Below, piece after piece: positions 1 through 8,774 of a stretch of DNA of 64,000 bases. The position numbers and the translations under genes are program-made. Each line of letters starts with the position of its first letter. The first letter of the stretch is position 1. The stretch is from Nitrosospira briensis C-128 (GTDB lineage: Bacteria; Pseudomonadota; Gammaproteobacteria; Burkholderiales; Nitrosomonadaceae). The stretch covers positions 3,146,114 to 3,210,113 of the forward strand of contig NZ_CP012371.1 of the NCBI RefSeq assembly GCF_000619905.2, given 5' to 3'. Below the pieces are notes generated by a model. That model was not told the DNA's origin. It was given only the letters and a program-made list of their open reading frames with translations, and searched no databases.

Positions 1-53
1 GCGCGCCGCGTCCTGGGTTTTATAAAGGGGATATATCATTTTTTGTGGACATC

Positions 54-73
54 TAATACAACCGGTCGTATTA
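54..73. promoter_or_regulatory. Palindromic operator upstream of the TetR-family gene
   Basis: A 20-bp inverted repeat centred on ACCGGT, with one mismatched pair, ends 7 bp before the regulator start at 81. The same core, flanked by CG on the left and C on the right, recurs at 698-709 before the next gene. This fits autoregulation by the encoded repressor; binding is inferred. Confidence 0.6.
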
Positions 74-80
74 TTGATCC

Positions 81-677
81 ATGCTCAAGGCAACCAGAAA
101 GGAAAGCAACAAGGAAAACCTGCTGAACCAGGGGGTCGCCATGCTCTGGAGCCAGGGTTATCACGGCACGGGGCTCAAGGAAATCCTGGATGCGGTAAAG
201 GTTCCCAAGGGTTCTTTTTACAATTACTTTGGCAGCAAGGAGGATTTTGGTGCGGAAGTCATTCAACACTATGCAAATCCATTCATCGCACAACTGACCG
301 CTCACCTGGAAGCAGCCGATGATGATGCGCTCGGTGCTATAAAGCGTTATTTTGACGAGCTCATAGTGGAGCTCGAGAGGAATGAGTTTAAAGGCGGTTG
401 CCTCATGGGCAATCTGATGGGAGAAATAGGCGATACCAGCGAAATTTGCCGGAAATCTCTCCAGTCCGCCGTTACCCGTTACCGGAATTTATTGCAATCC
501 GGCCTTGCCAAGGCGCAGCAACAGGGTACCGTAAGATTGGACAAATCTGCGGAAGAGATGGCTGATCTGCTGACGAATACCTGGCAGGGTGCTTTATTGA
601 GGATGAAAATAGAAAAATCATCCGCACCGGTCAAGCAGTGCTGCCAGGATCTGCTCGGTGATTTTTTCAGGCCCTGA
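81..677 (+). CDS. TetR/AcrR-family transcriptional regulator
   Basis: A 198-residue one-domain repressor of the usual TetR length. Residues about 8-55 form the family helix-turn-helix, including the recognisable stretch TGLKEILDAVKVPKGSFYNY followed by FGSKEDF. The remainder is the helical ligand-binding and dimerisation domain. The ATG at 81 lacks a clear Shine-Dalgarno, but starting later would cut into the DNA-binding domain. The gene is followed by an exported TPR protein, and both genes carry the same palindrome upstream, so it probably represses itself and that gene. The inducer is unknown. Confidence 0.9.
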   Translation: MLKATRKESNKENLLNQGVAMLWSQGYHGTGLKEILDAVKVPKGSFYNYFGSKEDFGAEVIQHYANPFIAQLTAHLEAADDDALGAIKRYFDELIVELERNEFKGGCLMGNLMGEIGDTSEICRKSLQSAVTRYRNLLQSGLAKAQQQGTVRLDKSAEEMADLLTNTWQGALLRMKIEKSSAPVKQCCQDLLGDFFRP

Positions 678-697
678 TTTTTTTTCTTGATAAAAAA

Positions 698-709
698 ACG
701 ACCGGTCAT
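698..709. promoter_or_regulatory. Second copy of the ACCGGT-centred operator
   Basis: The core GACCGGTC, with partly matching flanks, lies about 35 bp upstream of the TPR gene start and 20 bp after the regulator stop. It matches the palindrome at 54-73. It probably marks the TPR gene as a target of the TetR-type regulator. A poly-T/poly-A stretch just upstream (676-698) may include the regulator's terminator. Confidence 0.5.
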
Positions 710-744
710 ATATAGTTAATTCTTCAGAAGAGGAGATAGTGTCC

Positions 745-2502
745 ATGCAATCCGCTGCCATCCGTTCAACGATATTCATTCTGGCCCTGGCCGTCACGGG
801 TATTCCCGGCGCATTCGCCGAGGCCGGCGCCGGGACTGGCGAGGTAGCCTCGACCAAAAAGCGCGAAGCTCCCGCGGGATCTGGAGGTGGTCACCAGCAT
901 TACGTGCAATCCGATAGTGCGAACAAGCCCGGCCCGGATGGTCAGCTCGCACCCAGGCTGCAGAACCTGGGCACGCACACATTCCCTGTCAGCACGCGCA
1001 ACAGGTTGGCGCAGCAATATATTAATCAGGGCCTGAATCTCGCCTATGGTTTCAACCATGCCGAGGCACGCCGGGCATTCCGCGAGGCGGCACGGCTCGA
1101 CCCCGGCCTTGCGATGGCTTACTGGGGCCAGGCGCTGGTGCTCGGCCCCAATATCAATGCGATGATGGAACCGAACGAGGAGCCACAGGCTCTGCAGATC
1201 GTGCAGCAGGCCAAGTCGCTCATGGCCAAGGCATCGCCCAGGGAGAGAGCGCTTATCAGCGCCCTCGAAAAGCGTTACTCGGGGAATACCGAGAACCGGA
1301 CGGCGAACAACAAGGCGTACGCGGAGGCAATGCGGGAAGTGCACCAGCGTTTTCCGGACGACCCGGATATCGCGATGCTTTATGTGGAGTCGGTGATGGA
1401 TCTTCGTCCCTGGGGCTACTGGATGCGTGATGGCTACCCATACGAGGGCACAGCCGAAATCGTGGCGCTCACCGAAGAAGTGATGCGGCGCCATCCCAGG
1501 CATCCGGGCGCGCTGCATATGTATATTCACATCATGGAGCCGACAAACACGCCCGAGCGGGCGGAGAAGGCGGCCGATACCCTGCTGACGCTGATGCCGG
1601 CGGCGGGGCACATGATACACATGTCATCGCACATCTATCAGCGTGTAGGCCGCTACGCGGACTCGATGAAGAGCAATCAGCTTGCCATCGCAGCCGACGA
1701 GGACTACATCGCGCAGTGCCGCGCCCAGGGGATATACCCCATGATGTACTACCCGCATAACATTCACTTCCTCTGGTTCGCGGCAACGGGGGATGGTCAA
1801 AGCAAGGTTGCAATCAAATCGGCACGGGAAGTTGCCGGCAAGGTAGACGATGCAGTGCTGGAGGCGATGCCGCTGACGGCGATCTTCCGCATGGTGCCGT
1901 ACTGGGCGCTCGCGAGGTTCGGGTACTGGAAGGAAATTCTCGAAGAACCCGCCCCGCCATCCACCAACCCGTTTTTGAAAGGAAGCTGGCACTATGTGCG
2001 CGGCCTCGCGTTTGTCGCGACGCAACAGTTGCAACAGGCCGATCAGGAACTGGGTGCGTTGCGCGAGATCATGAAGGATCCGGCACTGGACCTCCCGCTT
2101 TTCTCGAAAAATACCGCGCGCACCGTGTTGAGTGCTGCACCCGACGTGCTCGCCGGCGAGATCGCTGCGGCGCGCGGACAATTCGATCAGGCCATCGCGT
2201 CCCTTGATCGAGCGGTTCGCCTTGAAGACGCCCTAGTATATACGGAACCGTCGGAATTCAATGCGCCGCCACGGCTGACGCTGGGTGCAATTTTGCTGGA
2301 AGCAGGACGTCCGGCCGAAGCGGAGACCGTGTATTGGGAAGAGCTGCGGCGGAATCGCAACAGCGGATGGGCGCTTTACGGATTGATGCAAGCGTTGCGC
2401 GCGCAGAAGAAGGACGATCAGGCGACGCTCATCGAGGCACGTTTCAACAAGGCCTGGGCGCGTGCCGATGTAGAACTCAAGGCATCGCGCTTTGGGCGCT
2501 AG
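745..2502 (+). CDS. Exported TPR-repeat protein, His/Met-rich
   Basis: A secreted protein of about 585 residues. The ATG at 745 is preferred over a GTG at 739 because AGGAGA at 731-736 sits 8 nt before it. A signal peptide covers about the first 25 residues, ending near AFAEAG. TPR-type helical pairs occur near the N-terminus (ARRAFREAARLDPGLAMAYW) and at the C-terminus (AGRPAEAETVYWEELRRNRN). The middle carries clustered His and Met: HMYIHIMEP, GHMIHMSSHIYQ and MMYYPHNIHFLW. Such clusters could bind metal, but that is only inference. It is probably controlled by the upstream TetR-type regulator. Confidence 0.8.
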   Translation: MQSAAIRSTIFILALAVTGIPGAFAEAGAGTGEVASTKKREAPAGSGGGHQHYVQSDSANKPGPDGQLAPRLQNLGTHTFPVSTRNRLAQQYINQGLNLAYGFNHAEARRAFREAARLDPGLAMAYWGQALVLGPNINAMMEPNEEPQALQIVQQAKSLMAKASPRERALISALEKRYSGNTENRTANNKAYAEAMREVHQRFPDDPDIAMLYVESVMDLRPWGYWMRDGYPYEGTAEIVALTEEVMRRHPRHPGALHMYIHIMEPTNTPERAEKAADTLLTLMPAAGHMIHMSSHIYQRVGRYADSMKSNQLAIAADEDYIAQCRAQGIYPMMYYPHNIHFLWFAATGDGQSKVAIKSAREVAGKVDDAVLEAMPLTAIFRMVPYWALARFGYWKEILEEPAPPSTNPFLKGSWHYVRGLAFVATQQLQQADQELGALREIMKDPALDLPLFSKNTARTVLSAAPDVLAGEIAAARGQFDQAIASLDRAVRLEDALVYTEPSEFNAPPRLTLGAILLEAGRPAEAETVYWEELRRNRNSGWALYGLMQALRAQKKDDQATLIEARFNKAWARADVELKASRFGR

Positions 2503-2568
2503 TGTGCAGTAGAGCATGCAAAACCGGGGCAGGTACTGGGTTATCCCGAAAAATCCTGTTTTTTTAAC

Positions 2569-2597
2569 AAACAGCCATCATTCATTGATGGCTGTTT
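2569..2597. terminator. 12-bp perfect inverted repeat after the TPR gene
   Basis: The arms at 2569-2580 and 2586-2597 are perfectly complementary with a 5-nt loop. A T-run lies 5' of the stem rather than 3', so this is not a canonical intrinsic terminator on either strand. It may still end transcription between the TPR gene and the convergent gene at 2758. Confidence 0.35.
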
Positions 2598-2757
2598 GAA
2601 TCTCGATCGGTATGGGGCCTGGCGGGCGGCGCTGGTGCCGTGTCCGGATGGCGTAGCGCATGCGGCGCCTCTGCCGCCTCCGCCGCCACCGCGCCGGCAG
2701 CGTTCAAGATCGCTGAGCGAGGCGTGATCGAACATATTGGCAGGGAGGTTTGTCGAC

Positions 2758-3147
2758 TTATTCGGTCTGGATAAGCAGCGCGGCCGCCACGCGCCGTCCC
2801 TCGGCTGTCAGTATATTGTAGGTGCGGCATGCGGCGGCGGTATCCATTACCTCGACGCCGATGCGTGACTCGATCAGTGTTCTCGTCAGTGTCGGATGAG
2901 GAAAGCGCAGGGTGGCTCCCGTCCCGAACAATACCATTTCAGGTTGCAGCGAGAGCACGAATTCGAAATGCTCGGCCGTGAGCTGCTCGAAGGTTTTGGC
3001 ATCCCAATTTTCGATCAGGCGATCGGGTAATACGATCAGGCTTTGCTCATGGCGCGTCTTGTTGACCATGACATATCCGGCCCCGTAGCCGGTGAACATA
3101 TTTTGTTCGGAAAACACGGAAAGATGCAACTTCACGTAAGGCTCCAT
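2758..3147 (-). CDS. Mth938-like domain protein (DUF498 family)
   Basis: A 129-residue single-domain protein of the Mth938/NDUFAF3-like family. The family core is visible as WDAKTFEQLTAEHFEF followed by PEMVLFGTGATLRFPHPTL and GVEVMDTAAACRTYNILTAEGRRVAAALL. Members are small soluble proteins of uncertain biochemical role; the eukaryotic relative assists complex I assembly. The gene is transcribed divergently from alaT. Confidence 0.85.
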   Translation of the reverse strand: MEPYVKLHLSVFSEQNMFTGYGAGYVMVNKTRHEQSLIVLPDRLIENWDAKTFEQLTAEHFEFVLSLQPEMVLFGTGATLRFPHPTLTRTLIESRIGVEVMDTAAACRTYNILTAEGRRVAAALLIQTE

Positions 3148-3352
3148 TTGCGGCAGGTTGGCGTGTCGGGTAACATTACATCTTTTTTGCGTCTTGATAA
3201 AGTTTTTGTGTCAATTAAGGGGAACAACGCAGGGCAGGATTTTTGGGTACCTGCGATGGAAAACGCAAAGCTTTGAATTTCAAATCCTCCACCATTAGGT
3301 CATCTTCTGCCGGCGCTTACCAGCGCCATTGCCAACCAGGTCTTCTCCATTC

Positions 3353-4579
3353 ATGCAACCCATCCTGAAATCCAGCAAGCTGGCGAACGTCTGCTATGAC
3401 ATCCGGGGGCCGGTGCTCGACCGCTCGAGACAAATGGAAGAGGAAGGGCACTACATCATCAAGCTCAATATCGGCAATCCGGCATCGTTCGGTTTCGATG
3501 CGCCCGAGGAGATTCTGCAGGATGTCATTCATAACCTCTCCGCCGCGTCCGGCTACTGCGACTCGAAAGGTTTGTTCGCCGCGCGCAAGGCGATCATGCA
3601 CTACACCCAGGAAAAACGCATCCAGGACGTGCGGATGGAAGACATTTACATCGGCAACGGCGTTTCCGAGTTGATCGTGATGGCGATGCAGGCGCTGCTG
3701 AATACCGGCGACGAGGTGCTGATCCCCTCGCCCGACTATCCGTTGTGGACAGCGGCGGTGGTGTTGGCGGGTGGCACGGCGCGGCATTACGTATGCGATG
3801 AGCAATCCGGATGGCTGCCGGACCTGGACGATATACGTTCGAAGGTTACGCCGAACACCCGCGCCATCGTTGTCATTAATCCCAATAATCCTACCGGCGC
3901 GCTTTATCCGGATGACGTGTTGCGTGAAATTATCGAGATCGCCCGCCAGCATCAGCTCATCATTTATGCGGATGAAATTTACGATAAGGTACTGTACGAT
4001 GGCGCCACGCACACTTCGATAGCCTCGCTGGCGGACGACATTCTATTTGTCACCTTGAATGGCTTATCCAAGAATTATCGTGCTGCCGGGTTTCGCTCCG
4101 GCTGGGCGGTGGTTTCGGGCACAAAACAATTTGCCCGCGATTATATATCGGGACTGACCATGCTTGCTTCCATGCGCCTGTGTGCAAATGTGCCCTCGCA
4201 ATTCGGCATTCAGACCGCGCTTGGCGGCTATCAGAGCATCAAGGACCTGGTGATGCCGACAGGGCGGCTCATGCGGCAGCGTGATCTCGCCTGGAAATTA
4301 CTGACCGATATTCCCGGCGTTACGTGCTACAAGCCGCAGGCGGCGATGTATTTATTCCCGCGCCTGGATCCGGAAATGTATCCGATCGAGGACGACGAGC
4401 AGTTTGCGCTGGATCTGCTGCTGGAAGAGAAGGTGCTGCTGGTGCAGGGCAGCGGCTTCAACTGGCCATCCACCGATCACTTTCGTGTGGTTTTTTTGCC
4501 CAACAGCGATGACCTTACCGAAGCAATCGGCCGCATAGCGAATTTCCTCGAGCGGTATCGCAAGCGATGCCGAACCTGA
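3353..4579 (+). CDS. alaT: Alanine transaminase AlaT (class I/II aminotransferase)
   Basis: A PLP-dependent aminotransferase that makes alanine from pyruvate and glutamate. The protein is 408 residues from the ATG at 3353, whose N-terminus SSKLANVCYDIRGPVL matches AlaT proteins. A TTG at 3329 would add eight unlikely residues. The PLP lysine lies in LNGLSKNYRAAGFRSGW, and NPNNPTGA and YADEIYD are the usual cofactor-binding motifs. It heads the alaT-hom-thrC cluster common in betaproteobacteria, linking alanine and threonine synthesis. Confidence 0.93.
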   Translation: MQPILKSSKLANVCYDIRGPVLDRSRQMEEEGHYIIKLNIGNPASFGFDAPEEILQDVIHNLSAASGYCDSKGLFAARKAIMHYTQEKRIQDVRMEDIYIGNGVSELIVMAMQALLNTGDEVLIPSPDYPLWTAAVVLAGGTARHYVCDEQSGWLPDLDDIRSKVTPNTRAIVVINPNNPTGALYPDDVLREIIEIARQHQLIIYADEIYDKVLYDGATHTSIASLADDILFVTLNGLSKNYRAAGFRSGWAVVSGTKQFARDYISGLTMLASMRLCANVPSQFGIQTALGGYQSIKDLVMPTGRLMRQRDLAWKLLTDIPGVTCYKPQAAMYLFPRLDPEMYPIEDDEQFALDLLLEEKVLLVQGSGFNWPSTDHFRVVFLPNSDDLTEAIGRIANFLERYRKRCRT

Positions 4580-4703
4580 GCCCAACCTGAAAAAACATTA
4601 AAAACAAAACAGTAAAAATGCAGCGGGAGGGATAAACTCCAACTGCCAACCTACGCCGAAATACTCAGCCCATCCGCCAACTTTATTTTTTATTGCACTC
4701 AAC

Positions 4704-6020
4704 ATGAAACCCATCAATGTAGGCTTGCTAGGCGTCGGCACTGTCGGCGGTGGTACTTTTGCTGTGCTCAAACGCAATCAGGAGGAAATCACGCGTCGTG
4801 CAGGGCGCGGCATCGTCATCCGGATGATCGCCGATCGCGACCTGGAGAAAGCGCGCAATATCGCGGGTGATGACGTCGTGGTTACCGCCGACGCGAATGC
4901 AGTCGTGACGAATCCGGATATCGATATCGTCGTCGAACTGATCGGTGGCTATACCGTGGCGAAGGAATTGACGCTGAAGGCCATCGAGAACGGCAAGCAT
5001 GTCATTACCGCCAACAAGGCACTGCTGGCCTCGCATGGGACCGAAATCTTCGCGGCGGCGCAGAGAAAAGGCGTAATAGTTGCGTTCGAGGCGGCCGTAG
5101 CAGGTGGCATCCCCATTATCAAGGCATTGCGCGAGGGGTTGACCGCGAATCGTATCGAATGGATTGCCGGCATCATCAACGGCACGAGTAATTTCATCCT
5201 GTCTGAGATGCGCGAAAAAGGACTGACATTCGATACCGTGCTGAAGCAGGCACAAAAACTGGGCTATGCCGAGGCTGATCCCACGTTTGACATCGAAGGC
5301 ATTGACGCCGCACACAAGCTCACCATCATGGCGGCCATCGCGTTCGGGATTCCCATGCAGTTCGACAAGGTTTACACCGAAGGCATCACCAGATTGACCC
5401 GCGAAGATATCCGCTATGCGGAGGAACTGGGCTATCGCATCAAGCTGCTGGGCATTACACGGCGCACACCCAAGGGGATCGAGCTGCGCGTTCACCCAAC
5501 ACTGATCCCTACACGGCGGTTGATAGCCAATGTGGAGGGTGTCATGAATGCGATCGTCGTAAAAGGCGATGCGGTAGGCGCCACCTTGTATTACGGTGCG
5601 GGTGCGGGCGCCGAGCCTACCGCCAGTTCGGTGGTGGCGGATCTGGTGGACGTGACCCGCATGCATACCGCCGATCCCAAACATCGTGTTCCTCATCTCG
5701 CTTTCCAGCCCGACCTGCTTTCCGATACACCCATCCTGACGATGGAGGAGGTGGAGACTTCATACTACCTTCGCTTGCGAGTGATGGATAAACCCGGGGC
5801 GCTGGCCGACATCACCCGTGTACTCGCCGATCTGGGCATTTCAATCGACGCAATGGTGCAGAAAGAGCCCAGCGAGGGTGAAGATCAGGTGGATATCATC
5901 ATGCTCACCCACTTGACGGTTGAAAAAAACATTAATGCCGCGATCGCGAAAATAAAAAAACTCCCCCTGACGACCGGTAAGGTGACGCGTATCCGGCTGG
6001 AAAATTTAAGCAGTAAGTAA
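4704..6020 (+). CDS. hom: Homoserine dehydrogenase with C-terminal ACT domain
   Basis: Reduces aspartate semialdehyde to homoserine, the branch point to threonine and methionine. The 438 residues hold an N-terminal NAD(P)-binding domain (GLLGVGTVGGGTF, residues 7-19), the catalytic domain with ANKALLA, GGIPIIKALREGL and GIINGTSNFILSEM, and a C-terminal ACT domain (about 350-430) where threonine feedback normally acts. It sits 124 bp after alaT and 158 bp before thrC, probably in one transcription unit. Length and motifs are complete. Confidence 0.96.
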   Translation: MKPINVGLLGVGTVGGGTFAVLKRNQEEITRRAGRGIVIRMIADRDLEKARNIAGDDVVVTADANAVVTNPDIDIVVELIGGYTVAKELTLKAIENGKHVITANKALLASHGTEIFAAAQRKGVIVAFEAAVAGGIPIIKALREGLTANRIEWIAGIINGTSNFILSEMREKGLTFDTVLKQAQKLGYAEADPTFDIEGIDAAHKLTIMAAIAFGIPMQFDKVYTEGITRLTREDIRYAEELGYRIKLLGITRRTPKGIELRVHPTLIPTRRLIANVEGVMNAIVVKGDAVGATLYYGAGAGAEPTASSVVADLVDVTRMHTADPKHRVPHLAFQPDLLSDTPILTMEEVETSYYLRLRVMDKPGALADITRVLADLGISIDAMVQKEPSEGEDQVDIIMLTHLTVEKNINAAIAKIKKLPLTTGKVTRIRLENLSSK

Positions 6021-6100
6021 TCCGGGACCATCCTTGGTGCTTCCAGAAACGCACGATACCGGCAATCAACAGCGGCAAGTTGGTAACCCCGGCGTGCGGG

Positions 6101-6118
6101 CACGATGCCTCGTGCCGT
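6101..6118. other. Small hairpin between hom and thrC
   Basis: A 7-bp stem, GGCACGA paired with TCGTGCC around a 4-nt loop, lies in the 158-bp gap. No T-run follows, so it is not an intrinsic terminator. It could stabilise or process the transcript; no function is shown. Confidence 0.25.
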
Positions 6119-6178
6119 GGCTGGCGCGGCATAAGTGATATGTGAGAGTCGTTCCAGTATTCTGTTGTGGTGAAAATA

Positions 6179-7594
6179 ATGCGTTATATTTCTACTCGTG
6201 GTGGCATGCCGCCGAAAAAATTTTCCATGATTCTCCTGGGTGGGCTTGCGCCTGACGGTGGGTTGGTGATGCCTGAAACCTATCCGAAGTTCGACGCCGC
6301 CGAGCTGGAAAGATTGCGCGCCCTGAATTATCAGGAGCTCGCGTTCGAGATTATTTCACGTTTTGCAGACGATATTCCTGCCGCCGATCTACGCGGCATC
6401 ATTACGCGGACTTACACCGCTGAAGCGTTTCAGAGTGAGGAGATCACGCCCCTTGCGACGCTGGAACCAGGGCTGCACATTCTACGATTGTCGAACGGAC
6501 CGACCCTGGCGTTCAAGGATATTGCCCTGCAATTGCTGGGCAACCTGTTCGAGTACGTTCTGGCGAAAACCGGAGAACGTCTGAATATTCTCGGCGCAAC
6601 TTCCGGCGATACAGGCCCCAGCGCGGAATACGCCATGCGCGGCAAGCGCAGCGTTCGCGTGTTCATGCTTTCCCCCCAGGGGAAGATGAGCCGGTTCCAG
6701 ACCGCGCAAATGTTTTCGCTGCAAGACCCGAATATCTTCAATATCGCCGTTCGCGGCGTATTCGACGATTGCCAGGACATTGTCAAGTCGGTCAGCAACG
6801 ACTCCGTGTTCAAGCAAAGATACCGAATCGGCACCGTCAATTCAATAAACTGGGCACGGATTGCGGCGCAGATCATCTATTATTTCAAAGGATATTTCGA
6901 GGCTACCCGTTCGAATAGCGAGCAGGTATCGTTTGCCGTGCCATCGGGAAACTTCGGCAATATCTGTGCAGGCCATGTTGCACGGATGATGGGCCTGCCC
7001 ATCAGGAAGCTGATACTTGCCACCAATGAAAATGACGTGCTGGATGAATTCTTCAGGACGGGGTGCTATCGGCCCCGCGCCACGGGAGAGACACAGCAGA
7101 CCAGTAGCCCCTCGATGGATATTTCCAAGGCATCCAACTTCGAGCGTTTCATTTTTGACCTGACAGAACGGGATGCGTCCAGGGTGAAGGAACTATGGCG
7201 GTCAGTGGACCAGGGCGGCGCTTTCGATCTCGCCGCTACACCATTATGGGAGAAAGTGAAGAACTTCGGTATTGTGTCGGGAACCAGTAATCATGGGGCC
7301 CGCATCGCGACCATCCGCAAAACATATGAGCAATATGGCATGCTGGTGGATCCGCATACCGCGGACGGTTTGAAGGTGGGCCTGGAGCACCGTGAGACCG
7401 GGGTGCCCCTGATCTGCCTGGAAACCGCACTGCCCGTCAAATTTTCCGAGAGCATTATCGAGGCTATCGGCCAGGAGCCGGCGCGTCCGGCGGGGTATGA
7501 AAATATTGAAAGCATGCCGCAGCGATATGTCGTAATGAATGCCGATGCCGATGCCATCAAGGCGTTTATTGCCGAGCAGACCGTACAGGTCTAG
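6179..7594 (+). CDS. thrC: Threonine synthase
   Basis: Converts phosphohomoserine to threonine. The ATG at 6179 gives the family N-terminus MRYISTRG; in-frame GTG codons at 6167 and 6170 are less likely. The 471-residue length is typical of the long bacterial form. The PLP lysine is in GPTLAFKDIALQLLG, and phosphate-binding and substrate motifs ATSGDTGPSAEY and VPSGNFGNICAGH are present. This is the third gene of alaT-hom-thrC; dispersed repeats follow it at 7667. Confidence 0.95.
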   Translation: MRYISTRGGMPPKKFSMILLGGLAPDGGLVMPETYPKFDAAELERLRALNYQELAFEIISRFADDIPAADLRGIITRTYTAEAFQSEEITPLATLEPGLHILRLSNGPTLAFKDIALQLLGNLFEYVLAKTGERLNILGATSGDTGPSAEYAMRGKRSVRVFMLSPQGKMSRFQTAQMFSLQDPNIFNIAVRGVFDDCQDIVKSVSNDSVFKQRYRIGTVNSINWARIAAQIIYYFKGYFEATRSNSEQVSFAVPSGNFGNICAGHVARMMGLPIRKLILATNENDVLDEFFRTGCYRPRATGETQQTSSPSMDISKASNFERFIFDLTERDASRVKELWRSVDQGGAFDLAATPLWEKVKNFGIVSGTSNHGARIATIRKTYEQYGMLVDPHTADGLKVGLEHRETGVPLICLETALPVKFSESIIEAIGQEPARPAGYENIESMPQRYVVMNADADAIKAFIAEQTVQV

Positions 7595-7666
7595 GGAACC
7601 GATGTACCGCACCGCTGTTTTAAGCAGCGGCAAGTGGAAAGCAGCCAGCTACGCGATTCAATGCAT

Positions 7667-7772
7667 GATGTCGGGCGGAGCCCGACCTACCTCTGGCACA
7701 AATTTTCCGGCCGGAGTAGGTCGGGCTCCGCCCGACATTTTTTTCGATTGTCGGGCAGAGCCCGACCTACCG
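7667..7772. repeat. Family A dispersed GC-rich repeats, three copies
   Basis: Three copies of a roughly 23-bp near-palindromic unit, TCGGGCGGAGCCCGACCTAC, lie at 7667-7691, 7716-7737 (inverted) and 7749-7772, between thrC and a convergent gene. Two more copies, again as an inverted pair, occur at 37408-37463. Each unit folds on itself and neighbouring inverted units can pair, like intergenic REP/BIME elements. No REP transposase gene was recognised in the window. Confidence 0.8.
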
Positions 7773-7805
7773 CGTGCGAACGTGCGGGGGCATGGGGCAC
7801 CCGAT

Positions 7806-8579
7806 TTACCTGCGCTGCTTTTCAGCGGCGGCGAGAAAATCATCCAGTATGGGTCCCGAGTCGAGCAGTTCGCTGGCGCCGCCATGAAACTCGGGATGCC
7901 ATTGAAACCCGGTCACATAGCATGTCCCACGCATGCGTATTGCCTCGATAATGCCATCGCTGGAGACTGCCTCGACCTCCGAGTCCCGTCCCAGTCGCTT
8001 GATTGCCTGGTGATGGATGCTGTTGACGAGATGTTGATAACCCTCACCGTACAGCTTTGCCAATCGGGAGTTCTCCTCGATTAGAACCGGATGGCGATGC
8101 TGATCATACAGGGCCTGGTCGACATGCGAGATAGCGTTTGGGTGCTCGGTGGCGATATCCTGATAAAGGCTTCCGCCCAATGCCACGTTGATCAGCTGTA
8201 GCCCGCGGCAAATGCCCAGTACGGGTTTCCCCTGTACGACACATTCCCAGAAGAGCTCCATTTCATAAAGGTCGCGCACCCGATCTCCCGACCATTCGGG
8301 CCGTACCGGCGTTTCGCCGTATGAAATCGGACTGACGTCCGCTCCCCCTTGCAGCACCAGTCCATCTATTTCCCTGACATAGTCGCTGATGCGCACGCTG
8401 GAGCGTTCGACGCCGCCTGTTTCTATAGCGGGCAGCATGAACGCCAGGGCACGGCGGCGCATGATCCAGTGGGCGACGCTTTGTTCGAGGTATTGCAGGG
8501 TTTTATTGCGGAAACCTAATTCTGCAGGTGCTTGATGCAGGATACGCGGTGACAATCCGATAAGTAACGGGCGCGTCAT
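7806..8579 (-). CDS. Class I glutamine amidotransferase-like protein (peptidase C26 type)
   Basis: A 257-residue protein related to gamma-glutamyl-GABA hydrolases (PuuD type). The catalytic triad is visible: nucleophile Cys in VLGICRGLQLIN, and His and Glu in GFQWHPEF. GLVLQGGADVSP is the oxyanion-side glycine motif. It probably hydrolyses a gamma-glutamyl amide. Its neighbour on the same strand is a carboxylate-amine ligase of the glutamate-cysteine ligase superfamily, so the two may act on related gamma-glutamyl compounds; that link is inference. Confidence 0.88.
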   Translation of the reverse strand: MTRPLLIGLSPRILHQAPAELGFRNKTLQYLEQSVAHWIMRRRALAFMLPAIETGGVERSSVRISDYVREIDGLVLQGGADVSPISYGETPVRPEWSGDRVRDLYEMELFWECVVQGKPVLGICRGLQLINVALGGSLYQDIATEHPNAISHVDQALYDQHRHPVLIEENSRLAKLYGEGYQHLVNSIHHQAIKRLGRDSEVEAVSSDGIIEAIRMRGTCYVTGFQWHPEFHGGASELLDSGPILDDFLAAAEKQRR

Positions 8580-8774
8580 TTAGAGTCTGGGTAGGGTACA
8601 TAAAGGAATATCAAGAATAATTAGATTGCCGCATTCCTGCTGTGTTCTTCGCCACATATAAATATATATTTGCCTTTTTTGCACCCTGCCTGAAATCACC
8701 CCGCTATTTTAACGTTCAGCCGGTATTCTTTATACTTAACAATAGCCGTATGCTGGCGCATCACGCTATAAAAA

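Noticed and set aside
766..1620. Long minus-strand ORF opposite the TPR gene
   Set aside because: It is an antisense shadow of a high-GC coding gene with an Arg/His-rich product and no start signal.
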